Shown piece by piece: positions 18,831 to 27,530 of a stretch of DNA of 64,000 nt. The position numbers and the translations under genes were made by a program. Position 1 is the first letter of the stretch; each line of letters starts with the position of its first letter. The stretch lies in NCBI RefSeq assembly GCF_005843925.1, contig NZ_VCBC01000009.1, positions 1 to 64,000 on the forward strand, written 5' to 3'. The notes beneath the pieces were generated by a model. It worked only from the letters and a program-made list of their open reading frames with translations, did not search any database and was not told the origin of the DNA. The DNA is from Thalassotalea litorea. Its GTDB lineage: Bacteria > Pseudomonadota > Gammaproteobacteria > Enterobacterales > Alteromonadaceae.

Positions 18831-18914
18831 TGATGGTGTCTTGATAAAAGTGAGAGTAGTTACATTGGTTATTTATTGATGGATGTCTTGATAGTGTTAA
18901 TAGGTGCCTTGATA
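18831..18914 (-). repeat. Three inverted copies of the same core
   Basis: The plus strand shows GATGGTGTCTTGATA (18832-18846), GATGGATGTCTTGATA (18878-18893) and AGGTGCCTTGATA (18902-18914), which are the reverse of the TATCAAGACACCCATC core. With the direct array at 18401-18708 they make an inverted pair around a spacer of about 120 bp (18709-18830) that contains no gene. Confidence 0.75.
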
Positions 18915-19067
18915 GTGCTTAGTTAATACGATTGTTAATGCGGCGTATAGAAAAATGGTAAAGCTTTATTTGTGCACGGGCGATGGTGATGACGACGTAT
19001 TGGCAATAGACATCATTGCAATCGAGGTTGCGACCAATTGATGTCTATTCCTTGTTATCATTTTTGT

Positions 19068-20306
19068 TTACGCACAGTCAGCGATGGTTTGCGACGTTGC
19101 GTGCGGTTCTTGGGTGGTTTGAGGAATTGTGGACAGGGCGTTGTCGAGATCTGCGATGATATCGTCGACATGCTCAAGACCTACGGCAATGCGTATTAAG
19201 CCATCACTGATGCCAGCGTCTAATCGCTCTTCTGGTGAGTAGGGCGAGTGAGTCATTGAGGCGGGATGTTGAATTAAAGATTCCGCATCGCCGAGACTTA
19301 CCGCGATGGAAAATAGTTGGGTTGCATTAATCAACGCCTTGCCATCGTCAATTCCACCATCGATTTCAAAACCAATTACGCCGCCGGCGCCAAGCATTTG
19401 TCTGCCCATGTATGGGTAGCCTGGGTGGCTTTTCAAACCGGGATAATATACGTTTTTCACCTTAGGATGGGATTGCAGATATTCTGCAACCTCCTGGGCG
19501 GACTCACAATGTTGTTTGACCCGAATCGCCAGAGTTTTCAAACCACGTAAAATCAACCAGGCATCGTGTGGACTCATCGTCGCACCGATATCTTTCAGTA
19601 CGGTCAGCTTTATCTGCTCTATCATTGCTTCACTACCACAGACTATGCCAGCGACCACGTCGCCGTGGCCATTTAAATACTTAGTCGCGCTGTGGATTAC
19701 GATATCAATGCCAAATTTAACCGGCTGCTGCAATATTGGGCTTAAAAAGGTGTTGTCGACTATGGATATCAGATTGTGCTTATTGGCAACTCTACCCAAC
19801 ATATCGAGATCGATGACGTCAAGATTAGGGTTGATTGGTGTCTCGGCAAAGACGACTTTTGTATTGGCCTGAATTGCCATTTCGATTGCCCCGCTCACGG
19901 TCATATCGACAAAACTCACCTCAATACCAAATCGGGTCAATTGATGGCGGATCAAAGAGTAACTGCAACCATACAAGGCTTTGGAGGCAATTAAATGATC
20001 ACCAGCGGATAAGTTGGTTAATAGAGCGGCTGAAACCGCGCCCATGCCAGTTGCTGTAGCCGCTGCATCTTGCATGCCTTCAAGTTGCGCCACTTTCATT
20101 TCCAACTGTCTGACGGTTGGATTTCCCAAACGGGAATAGATATAACCCGCCGCTTCTCCCGCAAACCTTTCTCCACCTTGCTCGGCACTTTCAAAGACAA
20201 ACGTTGAGGTTTGGTAGATAGGTGTTGTTAGTGCGCCAAATTGCTCGTCTTTAATTTTTCCGGCATGGATAGTTGCTGTTTCAATATGCTTAAATGACTT
20301 GTTCAT
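19068..20306 (-). CDS. mdeA: Methionine gamma-lyase (PLP-dependent)
   Basis: Cleaves L-methionine to methanethiol, 2-oxobutyrate and ammonia. The protein is 412 residues of the Cys/Met metabolism PLP family. The PLP lysine is Lys209 in HSATKYLNGHGD. The Cys characteristic of true methionine gamma-lyases is present (Cys114 in KALYGCSY, matching Cys116 of the Pseudomonas putida enzyme), with Tyr112 and Arg59 (YSRLGNPT) in the expected places. Cystathionine gamma-synthase or lyase usually lacks this Cys, which supports the specific call. It is divergent from the TyrR-like gene, with two TyrR-box-like palindromes between them, which suggests control by that regulator. Confidence 0.9.
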   Translation of the reverse strand: MNKSFKHIETATIHAGKIKDEQFGALTTPIYQTSTFVFESAEQGGERFAGEAAGYIYSRLGNPTVRQLEMKVAQLEGMQDAAATATGMGAVSAALLTNLSAGDHLIASKALYGCSYSLIRHQLTRFGIEVSFVDMTVSGAIEMAIQANTKVVFAETPINPNLDVIDLDMLGRVANKHNLISIVDNTFLSPILQQPVKFGIDIVIHSATKYLNGHGDVVAGIVCGSEAMIEQIKLTVLKDIGATMSPHDAWLILRGLKTLAIRVKQHCESAQEVAEYLQSHPKVKNVYYPGLKSHPGYPYMGRQMLGAGGVIGFEIDGGIDDGKALINATQLFSIAVSLGDAESLIQHPASMTHSPYSPEERLDAGISDGLIRIAVGLEHVDDIIADLDNALSTIPQTTQEPHATSQTIADCA

Positions 20307-20472
20307 AACCTTTAACCGATTGCTTGTTATTAGAATTTAAATTTGATTGGCTAAATGCCATCAGCGAATAATGCGTTGTTGATACCTAATCTTTAGCAAT
20401 TCATACGCCATGTTTTTAAATTGCTTCTAAATCATATGGTTATGGTTTTCCTGTAAGTGTGGATAGTTATTT

Positions 20473-20490
20473 TGTAATACATGTATTACG
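20473..20490. promoter_or_regulatory. TyrR-box-like operator, copy 1
   Basis: TGTAAT-ACATGT-ATTACG; its inner 16 bases (GTAATACATGTATTAC, 20474-20489) are a perfect palindrome. Half-sites and the 6-base spacing resemble the E. coli TyrR box TGTAAA-N6-TTTACA. It lies about 170 bp upstream of the methionine gamma-lyase start and 126 bp upstream of the TyrR-like gene. Confidence 0.55.
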
Positions 20491-20522
20491 GTTTGAAGGC
20501 GAGCTTGCTCTTGGGTAAATAT

Positions 20523-20540
20523 TGTATTATTTTTATTACG
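20523..20540. promoter_or_regulatory. TyrR-box-like operator, copy 2
   Basis: TGTATT-ATTTTT-ATTACG has the same outer halves and spacing as the site at 20473 and is centred 50 bp away (about five helical turns). Weaker symmetry than copy 1. An overlapping ATTAC-GGAT-GTAAT inverted repeat follows at 20535-20548. Confidence 0.4.
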
Positions 20541-20615
20541 GATGTAATGTTTAGGTTACGATTTGAGCCCGTACTGGTTTATGTATTCACCGTTTGAAAT
20601 GAAATAGGAACAAAC

Positions 20616-22187
20616 ATGCGCTTGGCTGTAGAGTCTGAAGATAGAGTTGGTATTACTCAGGAAATATTATCCAAGGTGGCTGAGGCGGGCGTTAACCTGA
20701 CGGCGATGGAAGTCACTCAGTTTTACAATTACCTGCACTTGGAAACGGAAAGTCAGCATTTATTGGCGCAGTTACTGAGTATTTCCGGTGTAAAGCAAGT
20801 TAAATCCATTGAATTGCTGCCTGGGGAGAGACTCGCCAAGCAACTGCAGGCGATGCTTGCCAAAATTCCGGAACCGATTTTAGATATTGATCGCAATGGT
20901 CGTATATTGATCGCCAACCAATCTGCCGAGGATGCCTGGCTTCGTTATTCTGCGAATCAGGATCGGGAACCGCTTATTGGCTTAACCCTATCTAAATGCA
21001 TTGAACAAAAACTCCGGGTATTTCTGACCGATCAATCGGTTACCCAAGAAATTACGTTTTCCGGTCAGCAGTATTTTTGTGATATCACCCCGGTTAAAGT
21101 CGAAGACAAAGTGCAGGGGGCGGTTTTAGTCTTGCGTGCGCTAACAGACGTCGGCCGCCACCTCGCAGCGACACAAACCAGTGATCGCGGTGGCTTCGAT
21201 AATATTATTGGAAAATCAGCAAACCTACTGCAAACGCTGGAACAAGGGCGAAAGTTCGCGAACCTTGATTTGCCGGTATTGATTCAGGGGGAAACTGGCA
21301 CCGGTAAAGAGCTGCTCGCCCGGGCCATACACGACAATAGTAGCCGCGCAAGAAAACCATTTTTAGCAATAAACTGTGCTTCGTTAGCAGAGCACTTGCT
21401 CGAGAGCGAATTGTTTGGCTATGCCGCTGGTGCATTTACCGGTGCTCGCAGTGGCGGTAAACCTGGGTTGTTTGAGCTCGCCGACGGCGGCACCATATTC
21501 CTCGATGAAATCGCCGAAATGTCGATATATCTGCAGGCAAAGTTATTACGATTTCTCGAAGATTTTCGTTTTCGCCGCGTTGGCGGCGTAAAAGAAAAAC
21601 AAGTAAATGTTCGTATTATCAGCGCAACCCATGAGACCCTGTTAAACATGGTGGGAGAAAAAACATTTAGAGAAGATCTATTCTACCGTCTGAATGTCCT
21701 TAGCTTGCAATTGCCGGCTCTGAGGGAGAGAAAAGACGATATCCCATTGTTGATGCACCATTTTGTCAAAAATGCTGCGACTCAGTTCCGTCAGGAAACG
21801 CCGGTAATTCCAGCAAAGATCCAGCGCAAAATCGTGAATTATGCCTGGCCCGGCAATGTGCGACAATTGCAAAACACGCTGTTTCGGGCTGTCGCATTGG
21901 CGGAATCAGGTAACCTGGTCTCTTTGGAGCTTGATCAGGAATCGGCAAAGGTGCAAGCTTGTGATGATGCGGGAACGGAACAGAGCGTCATTGTAGAGCA
22001 ATTCGCGCAGCAGTCGGGTGACATTTCTCATGCAACCTTGAGTGAGGCTCATCATGATTTTGAAAAAGAGATTTTTCAGCGGCTCTTACCTTTGTACCCC
22101 AGCACCCGAAAACTGGCAAAGCGACTCGGTGTTTCACACAATACCGTGGCGTTGAAATTACGACAATACGGTTTGTCAGCGCGTTAA
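20616..22187 (+). CDS. TyrR/PhhR-like transcriptional regulator (ACT-PAS-AAA+-HTH)
   Basis: 523 residues in the TyrR order: N-terminal ACT domain (1-75), PAS domain (about 78-190), AAA+ domain (about 190-430) with Walker A GETGTGKE (225-232) and Walker B GGTIFLDEIA (291-300), and a C-terminal helix-turn-helix (TRKLAKRLGVSHNTVALKLR). It should sense aromatic amino acids or a related ligand. Unlike E. coli TyrR it keeps a complete GAFTGA loop (272-277), the sigma-54 contact motif. The ATG at 20616 has TAGGA 8 bases upstream. Its divergent neighbour is methionine gamma-lyase, and aroF-tyrA and pheA lie within 20 kb. Confidence 0.9.
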   Translation: MRLAVESEDRVGITQEILSKVAEAGVNLTAMEVTQFYNYLHLETESQHLLAQLLSISGVKQVKSIELLPGERLAKQLQAMLAKIPEPILDIDRNGRILIANQSAEDAWLRYSANQDREPLIGLTLSKCIEQKLRVFLTDQSVTQEITFSGQQYFCDITPVKVEDKVQGAVLVLRALTDVGRHLAATQTSDRGGFDNIIGKSANLLQTLEQGRKFANLDLPVLIQGETGTGKELLARAIHDNSSRARKPFLAINCASLAEHLLESELFGYAAGAFTGARSGGKPGLFELADGGTIFLDEIAEMSIYLQAKLLRFLEDFRFRRVGGVKEKQVNVRIISATHETLLNMVGEKTFREDLFYRLNVLSLQLPALRERKDDIPLLMHHFVKNAATQFRQETPVIPAKIQRKIVNYAWPGNVRQLQNTLFRAVALAESGNLVSLELDQESAKVQACDDAGTEQSVIVEQFAQQSGDISHATLSEAHHDFEKEIFQRLLPLYPSTRKLAKRLGVSHNTVALKLRQYGLSAR

Positions 22188-22197
22188 CCCGACATAG

Positions 22198-23322
22198 CTA
22201 ATGGCTATTAATGCCAAACATTCGATAGACCCCGCTTTTGAGGTATCCATTGAATAGTCGCTTATCGAACAACGCCAAACGATTTTTAAATGTTTCCCGC
22301 CTGATAAGGTATTTCAGACAGCGAATGACATTTTTATCTTTTTGATGTCGTGCTGCACGCAGCAAATTATCAACAATCTTGAAGTCTTCGATTTCCCGTA
22401 AGCGCCACCTTAATATCGGCTTTAAATCGTTAAGCGGTTGCAGTGTCGGACACTGACTCTTCAATAAACGTAAAATGAGCCTGGTGCGCAGGCATTTTTC
22501 ACAAAGACCGCAATTATATCCTTTATCCATCCAGCACACTCGCAACGTTTGCATCGCGAGTCGATGCTTGCTTAAAAAAGCAAGTTTTTCATATCGAACC
22601 AAGGGAGTATCGTAGAAAAATCGTGTCGCTTCACTGGCATAGAGAGGGTCGGTAACGGGGGTAGTGCCGTCAGGATAAATATCTATAATTGGCTGGCTCG
22701 ACGGGATCAGTACCATTTGAAAGCCGGTAAGCAGGCCAGTTGCTGCAAGCCCTGCACCGCAAAAATACTTCTTCCAGCTAAGACCGAATGCGTGGGGGAG
22801 GTAGCGAATATTGGAACGAATGTTAATTAACGGAATGTTAAACGTGTTGGCGAATGCCTGATTTTTTGTTTTAACTTCATCGAGAAGTCGATGATTGTCC
22901 AATTGTATGTCGATACCTTCAACAAATAGCAGGGCATCGAGCTGTTTTCGATTTTTCACGAAACTGTATATGCTATCAACGCCGCCCGAGAAAAAGCTGG
23001 CATTGGATTTGATATAGATATCACTTGTGCCTTGCTCAGCGACGATATCCACCATACTCAGGTGCGGCCACCATTGGCAATAGACCCGTTGTAATTGCGT
23101 TAAGCCAAATAACAAGGTTCTTGATAACGGTTTTTTAGACTGAACAATGATCGGTTGGCCAGTGTGCATAGCCGGTAGCAATGCGGCGGCAACAAATGCA
23201 TCGATTACATCGGTTCTGCCGATATCGGTTGGCAAGGTAAACCATAGTTTAAAGTTGTCCAGATAGGCACTGATTGTATGTTGCTCGCCGTTTACCTCAT
23301 GACTAAGCTCAGAGATTATCAT
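22198..23322 (-). CDS. PP-loop (QueC/asparagine-synthase-like) ATPase of unknown function
   Basis: 374 residues. The ATP-pyrophosphatase P-loop is clear: FFSGGVDSIYSF (SGGVDS 112-117). A cysteine cluster follows, Cys263 and CGLCEKC (271, 274, 277), which looks like a zinc site as in QueC. The C-terminus is basic and helical. PP-loop enzymes adenylate a carboxylate or carbonyl and then replace AMP with a nitrogen or sulfur nucleophile, so an amide-, nitrile- or thio-forming role is possible. It is not QueC itself: it is longer and lacks queuosine neighbours. The start overlaps the methyltransferase stop by 4 bases, so the two are translationally coupled. Substrate unknown. Confidence 0.75.
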   Translation of the reverse strand: MIISELSHEVNGEQHTISAYLDNFKLWFTLPTDIGRTDVIDAFVAAALLPAMHTGQPIIVQSKKPLSRTLLFGLTQLQRVYCQWWPHLSMVDIVAEQGTSDIYIKSNASFFSGGVDSIYSFVKNRKQLDALLFVEGIDIQLDNHRLLDEVKTKNQAFANTFNIPLINIRSNIRYLPHAFGLSWKKYFCGAGLAATGLLTGFQMVLIPSSQPIIDIYPDGTTPVTDPLYASEATRFFYDTPLVRYEKLAFLSKHRLAMQTLRVCWMDKGYNCGLCEKCLRTRLILRLLKSQCPTLQPLNDLKPILRWRLREIEDFKIVDNLLRAARHQKDKNVIRCLKYLIRRETFKNRLALFDKRLFNGYLKSGVYRMFGINSH

Positions 23323-24131
23323 AGCCTCGCTTCCAGCCCCGGGGATGTTGCTATTCGTATCGGTAATGACTCAGGCCGCTTGACCGTGATGAACAACAAT
23401 GACCAGTTCATCAGTACTTCGCCATGCTTCACCTGATAACCCAGATAGCTGCCGATGCCGTCTACAATCTCATCTAAACTGGCCAGATCTAAGCCAAAAA
23501 GCATCTGACAGTAGCGGGCCATATCTTCAAGGGATTTAAAGCGCCAGTGATAACGCTCCTTTTTATGAGCAATCACGTCTAGCCCTGCGGCTTCTATCGC
23601 AGTAAAATCTCGGTCGTCTAAAAACATCCCATGGTGACCGATAGAATTAAATCTATGGACAAATTCATTTAAGAATTTACCGGTAGCACACCCTTGCAGT
23701 ACATCGGCAATCACCCCTTTTCCGCCCGGTTTGAGGACTCGATAAATTTCTTGATAAATAGGCAGTCGATCAAAGGTATGGTGCATGCCTGCCAGCGAAT
23801 AAAAACTGTCCTGACTTTGATCTGCTAATGAGATATGGTTTAAAGGACAAAGAATTCGATGACGGTTGTCATCCTGTGGGCAAAAATCGAAAAAAGTCTG
23901 GCTGGTCTCAATCGCAGTATATGAGATATTTTCCTGGTCCAGACTTTCATGCAAATATTGACTTAAATAGCCGCCGCCGGCAGGCAGGTCGGCTACATGT
24001 TGATTGGCGTTAACCGGGAGTTGTTTTAAAAGGTGGTTAAATTCTTCATCTCTGGCATTGGGGAAACGGCTCATTGCCTGCTGGTAAAGCTGTCCACGTT
24101 GCTCAAATATTCCTTGATAAGATAGGTTCAT
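23319..24131 (-). CDS. SAM-dependent class I methyltransferase
   Basis: 270 residues. Motif I is DLPAGGGYLSQYL (Asp48 to Gly54), with an acidic/aromatic motif II region (YTAIETSQTFFDF), motif IV-like SFYSLAGMHHTFDR, and VLKPGGKGVIADVL as the motif V-VI region. This resembles UbiE/MenG-like small-molecule methyltransferases. It lies upstream of, and overlaps by ATGA, the PP-loop ATPase gene, which implies that the two act on one pathway. Target not identifiable. Divergent from the FAH-family gene, with a 113-bp spacer. Confidence 0.8.
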   Translation of the reverse strand: MNLSYQGIFEQRGQLYQQAMSRFPNARDEEFNHLLKQLPVNANQHVADLPAGGGYLSQYLHESLDQENISYTAIETSQTFFDFCPQDDNRHRILCPLNHISLADQSQDSFYSLAGMHHTFDRLPIYQEIYRVLKPGGKGVIADVLQGCATGKFLNEFVHRFNSIGHHGMFLDDRDFTAIEAAGLDVIAHKKERYHWRFKSLEDMARYCQMLFGLDLASLDEIVDGIGSYLGYQVKHGEVLMNWSLLFITVKRPESLPIRIATSPGLEARL

Positions 24132-24244
24132 AGCTAACTGTTTTTATTATTGAAGTTCTTGGTGTAATCATTAGTATAGTTGACATTATTTATGCTGCTT
24201 GTTTGATCCGCAGCGATGTTTGTTATTTTCGACGGTGACTTTTT

Positions 24245-24877
24245 ATGCATTCAATTCGTTTTCATCAGCAAGATATCTACCCCTCCAAAATCGTATGTAT
24301 TGGACGTAATTATGTAGAGCATATTCATGAGTTAGGAAATACAGTTCCGGAAGATATGGTCGTGTTTCTTAAACCGAATTCTGCGCTGTCGAGTATTTTG
24401 CATGCAAAGCACAATGAGCCACTGCATTTTGAAGCGGAATTAGCCTTTTTATATCAACAAGGAAAATTCACCGCGGTGGCTGCGGGATTGGATTTAACCA
24501 AACGGGGTTTGCAGAGCCAACTTAAAGCGCAGGGCTTACCCTGGGAGCGAGCGAAGGCGTTTGACGGTTCGGCTCTATTTAGTGAATTTGTAGCGATTAC
24601 GGATACAACATCGGATGGCACTGATATTATCGAGGAATTAAGCATCAGTTTGTACATCGACAATGTATTGCAACAACAGGGAGGTGTCGCAATGATGATG
24701 TACTCACCCAAGGATATTCTTCAACAACTTAGCCAGTTTATGACACTAATGGACGGGGATATCGTGATGACAGGTACGCCGAAAGGGGTAGGACGTGTGG
24801 TATCTGGAAAGTGCTACAAAGCAACCGTTAGCCGACAAGGCGAAATCTTAGTTTCCCATTCCTGGGAAGCGGGTTAA
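24245..24877 (+). CDS. Fumarylacetoacetate hydrolase (FAH) family protein
   Basis: 210 residues, the short YcgM-like form. The start KIVCIGRNYVEHIHELGN and the metal-binding acidic residues in FEAELAFLY match the FAH catalytic fold, and the end has GDIVMTGTPKGVG. The family includes fumarylpyruvate and acylpyruvate hydrolases and oxaloacetate decarboxylases or tautomerases, so the substrate is probably an acylpyruvate or oxaloacetate. The ATG at 24245 is preceded by an AT-rich spacer with weak ribosome-site character. Convergent with the yciH-like gene. Confidence 0.88.
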   Translation: MHSIRFHQQDIYPSKIVCIGRNYVEHIHELGNTVPEDMVVFLKPNSALSSILHAKHNEPLHFEAELAFLYQQGKFTAVAAGLDLTKRGLQSQLKAQGLPWERAKAFDGSALFSEFVAITDTTSDGTDIIEELSISLYIDNVLQQQGGVAMMMYSPKDILQQLSQFMTLMDGDIVMTGTPKGVGRVVSGKCYKATVSRQGEILVSHSWEAG

Positions 24878-24914
24878 TCCGCTATCCACTGGAGTCGAGG
24901 TGGAAAGGCTGAAA

Positions 24915-25241
24915 CTAACCGCCGATAAACTTCACTTTGAAACCGGCTTTTTCTAGCTCAGCTTTGATCACATCGCGTTTATCACCCTGGATCTCAATGG
25001 TTTCATCAATCACGGTCCCGCCGGTACCACATTTTTGTTTTAAGGTCTTTGCCAACGCTTTCAGTTCTTTTGGAGCCAACCCTAATCCGGTAATAGTGAC
25101 CACGCCCTTACCTTTACGACCTTTGGTCTCTCGTCGGACTTTGGCGAAACCATCCGATGGGGTAATCGTTGGCGCTTGTGGTTCCTCTTTAATTCGACCA
25201 CCATCAGTTGAAAATACTAACTTGGATAATTGATCGCGCAT
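24915..25241 (-). CDS. yciH: YciH/SUI1-family translation factor
   Basis: 108 residues of the eIF1/SUI1 fold. The C-terminal core VTITGLGLAPKELKALAKTL followed by KQKCGTGGTV and the end KRDVIKAELEKAGFKVKFIGG are diagnostic. E. coli YciH influences start-codon selection and initiation fidelity, mainly under stress. The N-terminal tail (LSKLVFSTDGGRIKEE) is the usual unstructured region. Single gene; the end of the FAH-family gene lies 38 bases away, convergent. Confidence 0.93.
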   Translation of the reverse strand: MRDQLSKLVFSTDGGRIKEEPQAPTITPSDGFAKVRRETKGRKGKGVVTITGLGLAPKELKALAKTLKQKCGTGGTVIDETIEIQGDKRDVIKAELEKAGFKVKFIGG

Positions 25242-25409
25242 TGCAAATTCACTTTATAAAAATCGGTTGTTGTAGGGATTATAACTGCTTTGGTTTTCAC
25301 TTCGCAAAAGAGAATCACATCAATCTGCATAAATCGCGCGTAATGAAAACCGTCTAAAACCATTGCCAGCAGATCAAAACAGAAGCGGACAGTACAAAAA
25401 ACAAATACA

Positions 25410-25436
25410 AAAACACCTGCAGATGCAGGTGTTTTT
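25410..25436 (-). terminator. Terminator of etfBA
   Basis: AAACACCTGC-AGAT-GCAGGTGTTT is a 10-bp stem with A/T runs on both sides, usable in both directions. It lies about 90 bases after the etfA stop on the minus strand. Confidence 0.85.
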
Positions 25437-25524
25437 ATTGTTTGAGTTTAATCAGCGCGTTAACTGCGTTAACTACTTAAAACGCATGACATGTCTTAGC
25501 CGCGCTAAGCAAATCCCGTTTAGA

Positions 25525-26451
25525 TTAAAGCTTACTCTCTAATTCAGGTAGCACGTCGAACAAATCGGCCACAAGACCGTAATCTGCAACCTGAAAAATT
25601 GGCGCTTCGCTATCTTTGTTGATGGCGACGATGACTTTAGAGTCTTTCATACCAGCAAGATGTTGAATTGCGCCGGAAATACCCACCGCAATATACAGAT
25701 CCGGGGCGACAATTTTACCGGTTTGACCAACCTGCATATCGTTAGGAACAAAACCTGCATCGACGGCTGCGCGAGATGCACCAATGGCCGCGCCCAGTTT
25801 GTCAGCAATGCCTTCGAGCAATTGAAAGTTTTCACCGTTCTGCATGCCTCGACCGCCTGAAATTACCACAGAAGCGGCACCTAAATCCGGACGTTCAGAT
25901 TCGGTAAATTCATCTTTTACGTGGCTGGAAATGCCTGCGTCTGTCGCTTGTGACAGATTTACAACGGTAGCGTTACCATCCGTAGCCACTGCATCAAATG
26001 CCGTAGCGCGTACGGTAATGACTTTTTTACTATCTAAACTTTGTACGGTGGCAATGGCGTTGCCGGCATAGATAGGACGAACAAATGTATCGGCGGATTC
26101 GACGCTGATAATGTCGGATATTTGCGCCACATCGAGCATCGCGGCAACCCGTGGCATAAAGTTTTTGCCCGTGGTCGTTGCGCTGGCGAGCAAGCAATCA
26201 TAATCACCACTAATTTCATTCACTAACAGGCTGATATTTTCTGCAAGCTGCTGTGCATAGGCGGCATTATCGGCGACCAATATGTTTCTTACCCCATTGG
26301 CTTTGGCCGCTTGTTCGGCGACTGCGGAGCAGTTTTCACCGGCAACAAGGACATCGACTTCGCCACCAATTTTTTGAGCGGCGCTCAATGTTTTCAACGT
26401 TTCAGCTTTGAGGCTGTTATTGTCATGTTCTGCAATTACTAAAATAGCCAT
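25525..26451 (-). CDS. etfA: Electron transfer flavoprotein, alpha subunit
   Basis: 308 residues. With EtfB it carries electrons from acyl-CoA and other dehydrogenases to ETF-quinone oxidoreductase. The C-terminal FAD domain shows SGGRGMQNGENF, then GQTGKIVAPDLYIAVGISG and the AIQHLAGMKDSKVIVAIN segment. The N-terminal Rossmann-like lobe ends near 180. The ATG overlaps the etfB stop (TAATG). The operon order etfB-etfA is usual, and etfD is divergent 1.1 kb away, so the whole electron route to quinone is encoded here. Confidence 0.96.
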   Translation of the reverse strand: MAILVIAEHDNNSLKAETLKTLSAAQKIGGEVDVLVAGENCSAVAEQAAKANGVRNILVADNAAYAQQLAENISLLVNEISGDYDCLLASATTTGKNFMPRVAAMLDVAQISDIISVESADTFVRPIYAGNAIATVQSLDSKKVITVRATAFDAVATDGNATVVNLSQATDAGISSHVKDEFTESERPDLGAASVVISGGRGMQNGENFQLLEGIADKLGAAIGASRAAVDAGFVPNDMQVGQTGKIVAPDLYIAVGISGAIQHLAGMKDSKVIVAINKDSEAPIFQVADYGLVADLFDVLPELESKL

Positions 26452-27200
26452 TAGATCACCTTCGCTTCATTTTTTAATTTTTCGACCAGCTCATGCACTG
26501 ACTCTACGACAACACCGGCTTCACGTTGCGCTGGCGGCGTGACTTTTAAAAGTTTACTGCGAGGGGATAAATCAATGCCGAAATCCGCGGCGCTCTTCAC
26601 ATCTAAAGGTTTACGCTTTGCTTTCATGATGTTGGGTAATGAAGCATAACGAGGCTCATTTAAGCGTAAATCAGTTGTGATAATTGCGGGCAGGTTGAGG
26701 CTTAATGTTTGCAAACCGCCGTCAACTTCACGTGTGACCGAAACTTTATCACCGTCGATACTCACTTCTGAGGCAAATGTGCCTTGGGCGTAGCCGGTTA
26801 AGGCAGCGAGCATCTGACCGGTTTGGTTATTATCACTATCGATGGCTTGTTTTCCCATCAATACAATTTGTGGCTGTTCTTCCTTGACGATCTGTTGCAA
26901 TAATTTCGCAATATTTAGCGCATCCAAATTTCCTTCTACATCTATCTGGATTGCACGATCTGCACCTAACGCCAGAGCGGTACGAAGTTGCTCCTGGCAG
27001 CTTTTATCGCCAATGGATACCGCAACTATTTCCGTTGCCACGCCTTTTTCTTTGAGGCGTACCGCTTCTTCAACGGCAATTTCACAAAATGGGTTGATTG
27101 CCATTTTGGTATTCGCTAAATCCACATCAGTGTTGTCGGCTTTGACCCGAACCTTGACGTTGTAGTCAATCACTCGTTTGATTGGCACTAAAATTTTCAT
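26451..27200 (-). CDS. etfB: Electron transfer flavoprotein, beta subunit
   Basis: 249 residues from the ATG at 27200, which starts [19 protein letters not shown] as in homologues. A longer in-frame start 14 codons upstream adds a His-rich stretch not seen in the family. The AMP-binding beta-subunit features are present: [18 protein letters not shown] and the docking-loop region [20 protein letters not shown]. The product pairs with EtfA. It overlaps etfA by one base. Confidence 0.96.
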   Translation of the reverse strand: MKILVPIKRVIDYNVKVRVKADNTDVDLANTKMAINPFCEIAVEEAVRLKEKGVATEIVAVSIGDKSCQEQLRTALALGADRAIQIDVEGNLDALNIAKLLQQIVKEEQPQIVLMGKQAIDSDNNQTGQMLAALTGYAQGTFASEVSIDGDKVSVTREVDGGLQTLSLNLPAIITTDLRLNEPRYASLPNIMKAKRKPLDVKSAADFGIDLSPRSKLLKVTPPAQREAGVVVESVHELVEKLKNEAKVI

Positions 27201-27530
27201 ATTAACCCCATGGTGCCCGTGGCACGAATCTTCTTGGTGCAAATTACACCTGTATTTTTTTAATTAATTTACTGCACTTGCTGGTCAAATTCAATCAAGT
27301 GTTTTAAATTGATGTTTTAATTTTCTCGTTGTGTGCATGAAAGATTACTCACGCAGGGTCAAAAGATCAATGACAGCGGGGGTAGAAACTGATGTTTAGT
27401 ATTCGCACAAAGTGTTCACATAGGTTTCCGAATGATAAAGTGCTATAACGTACTCAACAAACAACGAAGGCTATTGCAAATAGCCAGCTAGAATTATTAC
27501 AACAAGTATTAACGTGAAAAGGGGGTTTAC
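27201..27530. other. Divergent promoter region between etfBA and etfD
   Basis: 330 bp with no gene. AT-rich, containing the promoters of both units. I looked for a fatty-acid regulator site (PsrA or FadR type) and saw no convincing palindrome. Confidence 0.4.
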
